DNA from: JAUWCW01 sp030609125 [NCBI: Candidatus Rokuibacteriota bacterium]
Lineage (GTDB): Bacteria > JAUVQV01
Length of the DNA: 6,955 bases
NCBI GenBank assembly: GCA_030609125.1
Contig: JAUWCW010000103.1
Coordinates: 1-6,955 of the forward strand
Direction: 5' to 3'
Shown here one piece after another: positions 1 to 4,918 of this stretch. Under the pieces are notes generated by a model that saw only the letters and a program-made list of their open reading frames with translations, was not told the origin of the DNA and ran no database searches. Each line of letters begins with the position of its first letter. Position 1 is the first letter of the stretch. The translations under genes and the position numbers were made by a program.

Positions 1-51
1 GCGGGATACGCGGCCTTCATGGCCGCCGTCATTGCCGGCTTTTCTCCCTAG
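1..51 (+). CDS. 3' end of an unidentified plus-strand gene (partial)
   Basis: Frame 1 is open from the window edge to a TAG at 49-51 and reads AGYAAFMAAVIAGFSP. This short, alanine-rich, hydrophobic tail would suit the last helix of a membrane protein. Sixteen codons are far too few to name a family, and an open stretch this short can occur by chance. The gene would converge on the HU gene. The stop codon lies inside the left arm of the inverted repeat at 46-67, so the reading frame may end early because an element was inserted, although it could equally be the natural end. Confidence 0.3.
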   Translation, partial: AGYAAFMAAVIAGFSP

Positions 52-67
52 CCCGGAAATTTCATGA
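46..67 (+). repeat. Left arm of 22-bp inverted repeat
   Basis: It begins CCCTAGCCCGGA and ends ATTTCATGA. It pairs with 210-231 with a single mismatch (A58 against A219 of the other arm). The TAG at 49-51 within it closes the plus-strand reading frame entering from the left edge. Confidence 0.75.
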
Positions 68-128
68 GCCATCTGCTGCGAGCGCGGATATCACGCAATT
101 TCAAGGCCTTTTCTTGTCTCACGATCTT

Positions 129-146
129 GCTGTGCTTCAGCACAGC
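129..146. repeat. Short perfect hairpin inside the repeat-bounded region
   Basis: GCTGTGC (129-135) and GCACAGC (140-146) are perfect reverse complements around a TTCA loop. No U-tract follows on either strand, so it is not a classical rho-independent terminator. It lies near the middle of the 46-231 element and may be part of its folded structure. Confidence 0.5.
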
Positions 147-209
147 TTCACCCGCTCAACTGCGCAAAGACCTTGATCTTACGTAATCTCCACCCTCTCG
201 CGACGAAGT

Positions 210-231
210 TCATGAAATATCCGGGCTAGGG
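210..231 (-). repeat. Right arm of 22-bp inverted repeat
   Basis: Read on the minus strand it begins CCCTAGCCCGGA and continues T-ATTTCATGA, matching 46-67 at 21 of 22 positions. Its outer end is only 8 bases from the stem of the HU terminator, so an insertion here would sit just beyond the end of HU transcription. Confidence 0.75.
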
Positions 232-235
232 CAAG

Positions 236-264
236 AAAAAGCCCGCCGGACATCCCGGCGGGCT
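236..264 (-). terminator. Rho-independent terminator of the HU gene
   Basis: On the minus strand AGCCCGCCGG, loop GATGT and CCGGCGGGCT form a perfect 10-bp GC-rich stem (240-264), followed at once by a run of Ts (236-240, then CTTG). It begins 21 bases after the HU stop codon. On the plus strand the bases after the stem are TCTCTTCTGTTT, which is only mildly T-rich, so termination should favour the HU direction with at most weak activity in reverse. Confidence 0.9.
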
Positions 265-285
265 CTCTTCTGTTTCCAGGCTTTT

Positions 286-636
286 CTACAGCAGGTCCTT
301 CAGTCCCTTCAGGGGCTGGACCTTGACGACCTTGCGGGCCGGCTTCGCCTTGAAGGTCGCGGGCTCCCCGGTAAAGGGGTTGATGCCCTTGCGGGCCTTG
401 GTGGCAGGCTTCTTGACTACCTTGATCTTCATCAACCCGGGGACGGTGAAGACACCGTGCTTTTTCAGGTCACGCTTGATAATCGCCGCGAGTCCATCGA
501 AAAGGCCGTGAACGTCCTTCTTGATGATGCCCACCTTTTCTGCCAGGAAAGCAATTGTTTCGGTCTTCGTGGTCGGGCGTACCACCTTCTTCGCAGCAGC
601 CTTCTTCTTCGCCGGAGCTTTCTTCTTCGCCACCAT
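286..636 (-). CDS. HU-family histone-like DNA-binding protein with basic N-terminal tail
   Basis: This is a 116-residue nucleoid protein that should bind and bend DNA as a dimer in the cytoplasm. Residues 1-20 form a lysine/alanine tail (KKKAPAKKKAAAKK) like eukaryotic H1 tails, ahead of the usual HU fold. Helical dimerisation segments lie at about 24-60, the VPG turn at 65-67, and the DNA-grasping beta arm contains RKGINPFTGEP (82-92), whose proline 87 matches the conserved intercalating proline of HU/IHF. The end (KPLKGLKDLL-like) also fits HU. Typical HU is about 90 residues, so the tail accounts for the extra length. The ATG start is supported by AAAGGAGAG five bases upstream. The gene stands alone, with its own candidate promoter and terminator. 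The basic tail probably adds non-specific DNA compaction (inference). It is not classical HupA/HupB, IHF or a specific regulator by any feature seen. Confidence 0.93.
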   Translation of the reverse strand: MVAKKKAPAKKKAAAKKVVRPTTKTETIAFLAEKVGIIKKDVHGLFDGLAAIIKRDLKKHGVFTVPGLMKIKVVKKPATKARKGINPFTGEPATFKAKPARKVVKVQPLKGLKDLL

Positions 637-641
637 TCACG

Positions 642-650
642 CTCTCCTTT
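642..650 (-). promoter_or_regulatory. Strong ribosome binding site of the HU gene
   Basis: The minus strand reads AAAGGAGAG, then CGTGA, then the ATG at 636. This near-consensus Shine-Dalgarno at good spacing fixes the HU start and suggests high expression, as expected for a nucleoid protein. Confidence 0.85.
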
Positions 651-680
651 ACTTGGGGTTGATGTGTTGGGAACAACTAT

Positions 681-709
681 ACGATAGCACAACAGATTCA
701 ACGAAACAA
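681..709 (-). promoter_or_regulatory. Candidate sigma-70-type promoter for the HU gene
   Basis: On the minus strand TTGTTT (704-709) is separated by 17 bases from TATCGT (681-686), which is preceded by TG plus one base (extended -10). An A/T-rich stretch just upstream (710-720, AAAAAAA on the minus strand) could act as an UP element. Initiation near 673-675 would leave a leader of about 38 bases before the ATG. TATAGT (676-681) is an alternative -10. The local drop in GC content supports a promoter here, but both hexamers are imperfect. Confidence 0.45.
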
Positions 710-722
710 AACTTTTTTTGCA

Positions 723-905
723 CGGAAGAACACCTTCGCCCACTCGGGGGATGACGTACCTGCCCCTGCGCAGGACGACAAACCCCTCCCCGGCGGAGGC
801 TGATTGTCTTCCCCCCCTGCCGGGATCGACACCGGCCCGATCGGAAAGCTCACCGGCGGTGAGCCCCGGGGAGCGCAGAAGTGCGCGCAGCGGACGGCTC
901 CTCAC
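723..905 (-). pseudogene. Possible remnant of a small winged-helix DNA-binding protein
   Basis: From a GTG at 905 the minus strand reads LRALLRSPGLTAGELSDRAGVDP, then GEGFVVLRRGRYVIPR. This resembles the order helix, TAGEL-type second helix, recognition-helix region and RRGRYVIP wing of winged-helix proteins. The putative recognition helix (GRGGRQSASAG) is poor, encoded partly by a run of seven Gs. The frame has no stop before it runs into the HU gene in the wrong frame, and no good ribosome binding site is present. If real, it is a decayed or frameshifted fragment. It may equally be a chance open frame in GC-rich DNA. Confidence 0.2.
848..864. repeat. Perfect 17-bp palindrome upstream of HU
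   Basis: GCTCACCG and CGGTGAGC are perfect reverse complements about a single central G at 856. On the minus strand the palindrome is followed by TTTCC, so it could fold as a 6-bp stem with a 5-base loop and act as a weak terminator for the phosphoesterase transcript. Its symmetry would also suit a dimeric repressor site, but it lies about 140 bases upstream of the HU -35 candidate, which is far for an operator. Confidence 0.45.
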
Positions 906-965
906 CCGGCGGTCCGACCCCTCGAAGGGGGACTGGCGCTGACAGTGGGCGCTTTCTGTTTCCGT

Positions 966-2102
966 TCATCCCCGTCCGACGATTCTGACGACCGTCACCT
1001 CCGGGGGAGAAAGGAGCCGCATCGGCGGACCCCAGGTCCCCGAACCCCGGCTCACGTGGATCGTGCAGCCGCCGGGGAGACGAGTGGTCCGTCCCTGCAG
1101 GGGGAAGACACGTCCGGTGACGAGGCCGAAGGGGAACATCTGGCCGCTATGGGAGTGTCCCGACAGCTGAAGGTCGAAGAGCCCGCAGGAGTCTTCTTCA
1201 ACCAGCGGGCGGTGCTTGAGCAGTATGGTGAACTTCCCCCGCGGCAGAGACGAGAGCAGATCCGCCTCGATCGCCGCCGCCTCCTTTTCAGCACGCCGGC
1301 CCCGGTCGTCCACCCCGGCGAGGTTAAGCCCACCCACCCCCGGCTCCCCCGCATCCCGGAGGCCGGTGAAGCCCGCCCGGCGCGGGGAGGAGAGCGCCAG
1401 ATCGAGACCGGCGTAGAATTCGTGGTTTCCCGTGACGGCGAACTTGCCGAGCCTCGGCTCTATCTCGGCGAAAAGACCGGAGAGGCCGTCCAGGTCGTTG
1501 ATCTGGCCGTCAACGAGATCCCCCGTCGACACCAGCATGTCGGGACCGGCGTCACGAACGACGTCGAGGATCCTCCCGAGTCTCCTCTTCCCGACGATCA
1601 GACCGACGTGCACGTCGGAGATCTGCACCACCGTCACGGGTTTCGCTTCCCGGGGGATCTTGTCCGTCTCGATGGTGACGTACTCGGCCCTCACCGCCTG
1701 GGCCTCGTACCCGCCGTAGAGAGACAGGAGCACCGAAATCCCGAGGAGCACGAGAACCGCCCTCCCCTGGTGGGGAAGAAGGTGGTGCAGGTCGCGCCCC
1801 GTCAGGGCCTGGGCCAGGAGGACCAGAAGGCGCCACCCGTCGAGAGCGACAGCGGCGGTGACGAAAATCAGGAGCAGGCCCATCCAGATGTAGCCGACCC
1901 AGGCCAGCAGACGGGCGAGCCCGTCCAGCCCCGCCCCCTCGCTCATTCGAACCAGGATCGGCGCTGCGACCATGAGAAGCGTAAAGAGCGCCAACGGGAC
2001 GGCGGTCCGAAAATCCGAGGCAACGGCAGTCCGCAGTCTCAGGAAGGCGTAGAGGTTCATCCCTCCGTAGACGGCGAAGAAGGTGAGCAGAAAAAATGCC
2101 AT
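966..2102 (-). CDS. Membrane-anchored calcineurin-like metallophosphoesterase
   Basis: This 378-residue protein should hydrolyse a phosphoester with a two-metal centre; the substrate is unknown. Four hydrophobic segments (about 2-20, 33-52, 64-88, 113-131) precede the catalytic domain (about 155-375). All the family motifs are present in order: DVH (163-165), GDLVDG (194-199), GNHE (225-228), the histidine in KHRP (H297) and GHSHSGQ (315-321). The layout resembles YkuE/YaeI-type enzymes. Basic residues cluster in the first and third loops, so the positive-inside rule puts the catalytic domain outside the cytoplasm (inference). The ATG follows an SD-like GGAGGGGAGGA tract at a long spacing of about 12 bases. 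The gene lies 87 bases after livF on the same strand, so it could be co-transcribed with the importer or have its own weak promoter; no convincing hexamers or livF terminator are seen in the gap. Confidence 0.9.
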   Translation of the reverse strand: MAFFLLTFFAVYGGMNLYAFLRLRTAVASDFRTAVPLALFTLLMVAAPILVRMSEGAGLDGLARLLAWVGYIWMGLLLIFVTAAVALDGWRLLVLLAQALTGRDLHHLLPHQGRAVLVLLGISVLLSLYGGYEAQAVRAEYVTIETDKIPREAKPVTVVQISDVHVGLIVGKRRLGRILDVVRDAGPDMLVSTGDLVDGQINDLDGLSGLFAEIEPRLGKFAVTGNHEFYAGLDLALSSPRRAGFTGLRDAGEPGVGGLNLAGVDDRGRRAEKEAAAIEADLLSSLPRGKFTILLKHRPLVEEDSCGLFDLQLSGHSHSGQMFPFGLVTGRVFPLQGRTTRLPGGCTIHVSRGSGTWGPPMRLLSPPEVTVVRIVGRG

Positions 2103-2109
2103 GTCAACC

Positions 2110-2122
2110 GGGAGTTCCTCCC
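2110..2122 (-). promoter_or_regulatory. Small hairpin overlapping the phosphoesterase ribosome binding site
   Basis: On the minus strand GGGAG-GAA-CTCCC forms a perfect 5-bp stem with a 3-base loop. Its 5' arm uses part of the GGAGGGGAGGA tract that serves as Shine-Dalgarno, and it ends seven bases before the ATG. Folding could mask the site nearest the start, or it could draw an upstream GGAGG closer to the ATG. Confidence 0.35.
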
Positions 2123-2189
2123 CTCCTTCCTTCTCTGCCTACTCTATCAGATGTGCGAAGCCTTGAACGGGGTGCCGGCCGTCAGCCGA

Positions 2190-2897
2190 CTAAATGCCGA
2201 GGTAGGCCTTCTTCACGCCCTCGTCGGCAAGAAGCTCCGCCGCGGAGTTCTCCATTGTCACCACCCCGTTCTCCAGAACATAGCCCCTGTGCGCCGCTCT
2301 GAGGGCGAGGTTCGCGTTCTGCTCCACCAGGAAGACCGTCGTCCCCTGCTCGGCGTTGATCTTCCGTATTGTTTCAAAGATCCGCCGTATCACCCGGGGG
2401 GCCAGGCCCATCGACGGCTCGTCAAGCAGCAGCAGGCGGGGCCGCGCCATAAGGGCCCTCGAGATTGCCAGCATCTGCTGCTCTCCTCCGCTCAAGGTCC
2501 CCCCCTCCTGGTGCCGTCTCTCCGCCAGGAGGGGGAAGAGGTCGAAGACGTACTCCAGGTCGGAGGCCACGCCCCGGGCGTCGCGGCGCAGGTAGGCTCC
2601 CATGTCGAGATTCTCCATGACCGTGAGGCCGGGAAAGATGCGTCGGCCTTCGGGGACCTGGCTTATTCCCATGGAGACGATCCGGTCGGGAGCCTCGCCG
2701 CCGATGGGATCCCCCATGAAACGGATCTCTCCGGAGCGGGGCGGCACGATGCCGCAGACGGCCATGAGCGTGGTCGACTTGCCCGCGCCGTTGGCGCCGA
2801 TGAGGGCGACGATTTCCCCCTGAGAAATATGCAGGCTCACTCCCCTGAGGACCTGGATGCTTCCGTAGGAGGCCGTTACGTTCCGCAGCCTAAGCAC
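2190..2897 (-). CDS. livF: LivF-type ATP-binding subunit of branched-chain amino acid importer
   Basis: This is one of the two cytoplasmic ATPases that drive the LIV importer. From the GTG at 2897 it is 235 residues, the normal LivF length. Walker A is GANGAGKST (34-42), the Q-loop glutamine is Q80, the signature is LSGGEQQ (135-141) and Walker B is LLLLDEP (155-161). The switch position carries glutamine in VEQNAN (Q193) rather than histidine, which is usual for LivF and separates it from LivG. The ending AYLGI is typical of the family. GGGAGAGG just upstream supports the GTG. An ATG at 2966 is in frame but adds 23 arginine-rich residues that overlap livG out of frame and do not look like LivF. 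The chosen start overlaps the livG stop by 8 bases, which suggests translational coupling. Confidence 0.96.
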   Translation of the reverse strand: MLRLRNVTASYGSIQVLRGVSLHISQGEIVALIGANGAGKSTTLMAVCGIVPPRSGEIRFMGDPIGGEAPDRIVSMGISQVPEGRRIFPGLTVMENLDMGAYLRRDARGVASDLEYVFDLFPLLAERRHQEGGTLSGGEQQMLAISRALMARPRLLLLDEPSMGLAPRVIRRIFETIRKINAEQGTTVFLVEQNANLALRAAHRGYVLENGVVTMENSAAELLADEGVKKAYLGI

Positions 2898-3675
2898 TGT
2901 CCTCTCCCAGGTAGGCCTTGATGACCGCCGGGTCGGCCCTGATCTGCGCCGGTGTGCCCTCGGCAATCTTGCGGCCGTAATCCACTACCACCACGCGGTC
3001 CGAAAGGCTCATCACCAGCCTCATGTCATGCTCGATGAGCAGCACCGATATCCCCTCCTCGTCCCGAAGCCGGACGATAAGCTCGTCGAGTTCCCTCGTC
3101 TCCCGGGGGTTCATTCCCGCCGCCGGCTCGTCCAGCAGCAGAAGAAAGGGCTCGGTCGCCATGGCCCTGGCGATCTCGAGGCGCCTCTGGGCACCGTAAG
3201 GGAGGCTGCCGGCCCGATCGTTGACGTAGTGAGCGAGGCCGATCTTCCTGAGGATGGCGTAGCTCGAGCGGACGACGTCTCTCTCCTCGCGGACTGTTTT
3301 CGGGTTGTGAAAAAGCGCCCCGGCCACCCCCGCCGACGTGCGGCAGTGCCGGCCCACCATCACGTTCTCCAGGACGGTCATGCCCGCAAAGAGCCTGATG
3401 TTCTGAAAAGTACGGGCCAGACCCCTCTCGGTCACCCTGTTGGGCTTGAGGGTGTTGATCCTCTCCCGCTTCGCACCCGGGGGAGTGATGATGACGTCGC
3501 CGGCGTCGGGCCGGAAGATGCCGGTGATACAGTTGAAGAGGGTCGTCTTGCCGGCCCCGTTGGGTCCGATGAGGGCAACGATCTCCCCCTCGTCAACGTG
3601 CAGGTCGACTCCTTCGAGAGCGCGCAGCCCCCCGAACTCCATGGTGAGACCCCTGGTTTCGAAGACTCTCCTCAC
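2890..3675 (-). CDS. livG: LivG-type ATP-binding subunit of branched-chain amino acid importer
   Basis: This is the second cytoplasmic ATPase of the importer, 261 residues from the GTG at 3675. Numbered from that start, Walker A is GPNGAGKTT (37-45), the Q-loop is TFQN (Q91), the signature is the LivG form LPYGAQRR (158-165), Walker B is LLLLDEP (178-184) and the switch histidine is H216 in LIEHDM. The insert at about 108-132 (GRHCRTSAGVAGALFHNPKT) is typical of LivG. An ATG at 3696 would add seven residues (MNTGSRD) and overlap livM by 20 bases, but its GGAG sits only one base before the ATG. The GTG has GGGAG seven bases upstream and begins one base after the livM stop, so I prefer it; the ATG is possible. 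Confidence 0.96.
   Translation of the reverse strand: MRRVFETRGLTMEFGGLRALEGVDLHVDEGEIVALIGPNGAGKTTLFNCITGIFRPDAGDVIITPPGAKRERINTLKPNRVTERGLARTFQNIRLFAGMTVLENVMVGRHCRTSAGVAGALFHNPKTVREERDVVRSSYAILRKIGLAHYVNDRAGSLPYGAQRRLEIARAMATEPFLLLLDEPAAGMNPRETRELDELIVRLRDEEGISVLLIEHDMRLVMSLSDRVVVVDYGRKIAEGTPAQIRADPAVIKAYLGEDSA
2901..2908 (-). promoter_or_regulatory. Ribosome binding site that decides the livF start
   Basis: The minus strand reads GGGAGAGG, then ACA, then GTG (2897-2895). The site lies inside the end of livG. It favours the GTG over the in-frame ATG at 2966. Confidence 0.6.
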
Positions 3676-3676
3676 G

Positions 3677-4918
3677 TCACGGCTCCCGGTGTTCATGCTC
3701 CTGCGCTTCGTGGAAGCGGTAGCTTCTGCGGACGGTGCGGACGATCCCCTCGGGGCGAAAGATCATCATGGCTACCATGATGGCCCCGAAAAGAAGCATC
3801 CGCAGGTCGGAGAAGGCACGAAGGTACTCGGGAAGGAGAATGAGAACGAGGGCCCCGATCACCACGCCGACGATGGAACCCATTCCGCCCAGGACGACGA
3901 TGGAAAGGATCATGGCCGACTCGAGGAAGGTGAAGCTGGCGGGGTTCACGAAGGTGGTCTTGGCGGCGAAGACGACGCCCATCATGCCCGCCCACGTGGC
4001 GCCGAGAGCAAAGGCCGTCAGCTTGGTCCGGGTCTTGTCGATGCCCATGGCCTGGCAGGCGACCTCGTCCTCCCGCAGGGCGATCCAGGCCCTGCCGATG
4101 CGCGAATTCTGGAGACGGCCGACAACGAAAATGGTGACGAGGACAAAGACGAGCATGAGAAAATAAAGGTAGGTGTTGGATGCCCTGAGGGAGAGCTCGT
4201 ACCCGAAAAAGGAGGGTCTGGGAATGTTGGCGATGCCGCTGGGGCCGAAGGAGAACTCGTTCCAGTTCTCCAGGACAAGACGGATGATCTCCCCGAAGCC
4301 GAGGGTGACGATGGCCAGGTAGTCCCCGCGAAGGCGCAGCACGGGAAAGCCGAGGAGAATCCCGAAAAGCGCGCCCAGCAGCGCCCCGATGGGCAGGGCG
4401 GACCAGAACCCGAGGCCGAAGTGATGGTTTAGCAGGGCGTAGCTGTAGGCCCCCACGGCGTAGAAGGCCACGTACCCGAGGTCGAGGAGACCCGCCAGGC
4501 CCACGACGATATTCAGGCCGAGGCCGAGGACCACGTACATGAGAGCCGTCGTCATAATGCTCGTCTGGTAGGAGGAGAAGACGAAGGGAAACGCCATGGA
4601 GAAGAGAAGGATTCCCGCCGCAAGCGGGAGGGAAAGGCGGCGCTCGCCCGGTATGCCCGCCACCGCGGCGCCGGCCGCACTCCCGGGAGTCCTCGCCGCC
4701 GCAGCCTCCCTGCGCCGCAGAAAGTGCCTGCCCGCCAGGGAGAGGGCGAAGCTGCCGGCACCGATGAAAACCATGTTCCACCAGCGCCACTCGATGGTCC
4801 TCTCCAAGGGGTCGATCTTTACGACCATGATGGGAAAAGTGAGAAAGACGAACCAGAGAGCGATGACGAGCGAGGCCTTCAACCCACCCGCGGCGGCGGC
4901 GGACCTGTCGGCACTCAT
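3677..4918 (-). CDS. livM: LivM-type permease of branched-chain amino acid importer
   Basis: This inner-membrane subunit forms the translocation pore with LivH. It has 413 residues, close to the roughly 425 of E. coli LivM. Residues about 15-66 form an N-terminal extension with two hydrophobic segments (15-33, 48-63), followed by a basic, alanine-rich linker (64-96). The core permease domain starts near 98. Family landmarks are GLGLNIVVGLAGLLDLGYVAFYAVGAY (132-158), LRLRGDYLAIVTLGFGEIIRL (194-214), the cytoplasmic coupling loop RIGRAWIALREDEVACQAMGID (273-294) that should contact the ATPases, and LGGMGSIVG (343-351). The ending FRPEGI resembles FRPAGI in LivH. The tail is rich in H and E (HEAQEHEHREP). 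The ATG overlaps the livH stop in an ATGA junction, and GGGAGAAGG lies just upstream. Confidence 0.96.
   Translation of the reverse strand: MSADRSAAAAGGLKASLVIALWFVFLTFPIMVVKIDPLERTIEWRWWNMVFIGAGSFALSLAGRHFLRRREAAAARTPGSAAGAAVAGIPGERRLSLPLAAGILLFSMAFPFVFSSYQTSIMTTALMYVVLGLGLNIVVGLAGLLDLGYVAFYAVGAYSYALLNHHFGLGFWSALPIGALLGALFGILLGFPVLRLRGDYLAIVTLGFGEIIRLVLENWNEFSFGPSGIANIPRPSFFGYELSLRASNTYLYFLMLVFVLVTIFVVGRLQNSRIGRAWIALREDEVACQAMGIDKTRTKLTAFALGATWAGMMGVVFAAKTTFVNPASFTFLESAMILSIVVLGGMGSIVGVVIGALVLILLPEYLRAFSDLRMLLFGAIMVAMMIFRPEGIVRTVRRSYRFHEAQEHEHREP

Larger units (their letters stand above)
46..231. mobile_element. Candidate MITE-like element bounded by 22-bp inverted repeats
   Basis: The two ends (46-67 and 210-231) are reverse complements at 21 of 22 positions. 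Both begin CCCTAGCCCGGA and run inward through ATTTCATGA. Similarity seems to continue weakly inside the arms (TGCTGCGAGCG near 75-85 against CGTCGCGAGAG on the opposite strand near 195-205). The 142-base interior has no plausible gene and holds a small 7-bp hairpin at 129-146. No target-site duplication is obvious; the flanks are short A/T tracts in inverted orientation. Small size, good terminal repeats and lack of coding capacity are typical of MITEs or internally deleted insertion sequences. I cannot assign a family. A structured intergenic repeat or an RNA element is the alternative. Confidence 0.45.
637..965. other. Spacer between the HU gene and the phosphoesterase gene
   Basis: This 329-base gap holds the HU ribosome binding site and promoter region (about 640-720), a perfect palindrome at 848-864, and a minus-strand open stretch (about 905-715) with a faint winged-helix look. 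No clear terminator with a U-tract follows the phosphoesterase stop. No complete gene with a sensible start, stop and family match is seen here. Confidence 0.6.

Noticed and set aside
465-905. The full 146-codon minus-strand frame through the HU start
   Set aside because: Its second half is the HU gene read in the wrong frame. Only the first part (about 905-723) has any protein-like character, and that is listed as a doubtful remnant.
899-936. A CCCCTTCGAGGGG hairpin after the phosphoesterase as a terminator
   Set aside because: The stem is only about five pairs and no U-tract follows on the minus strand, so I do not call it a terminator.
850-969. A 39-codon minus-strand ORF whose ATG overlaps the phosphoesterase stop (ATGA)
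   Set aside because: The junction looks like coupling, but the peptide is low-complexity (P, R, A, G), has no good Shine-Dalgarno and matches nothing I recognise. The overlap is probably accidental.
2161-2189. A GTCGGC…GCCGGC hairpin just after livF as an operon terminator
   Set aside because: It has six pairs including a G-T wobble and is followed by ACCCCG, not a T-run. The livF end therefore has no supported intrinsic terminator.
804-2921. A 705-codon open frame on the plus strand
   Set aside because: It lies antisense to the phosphoesterase and most of livF, both with complete catalytic motifs. Its product is rich in R, G, P, E and H without any domain. Long antisense frames are common in GC-rich genes with G/C at third positions.
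2890-2966. An ATG start for livF at 2966
   Set aside because: It would add 23 arginine-rich residues encoded by livG sequence in another frame. The GTG at 2897 has a ribosome binding site and gives the normal family length.
3028-4432. Plus-strand open frames of 250 and 330 codons
   Set aside because: They are antisense to livG and livM and have low-complexity acidic, glycine-rich products with no recognisable family.
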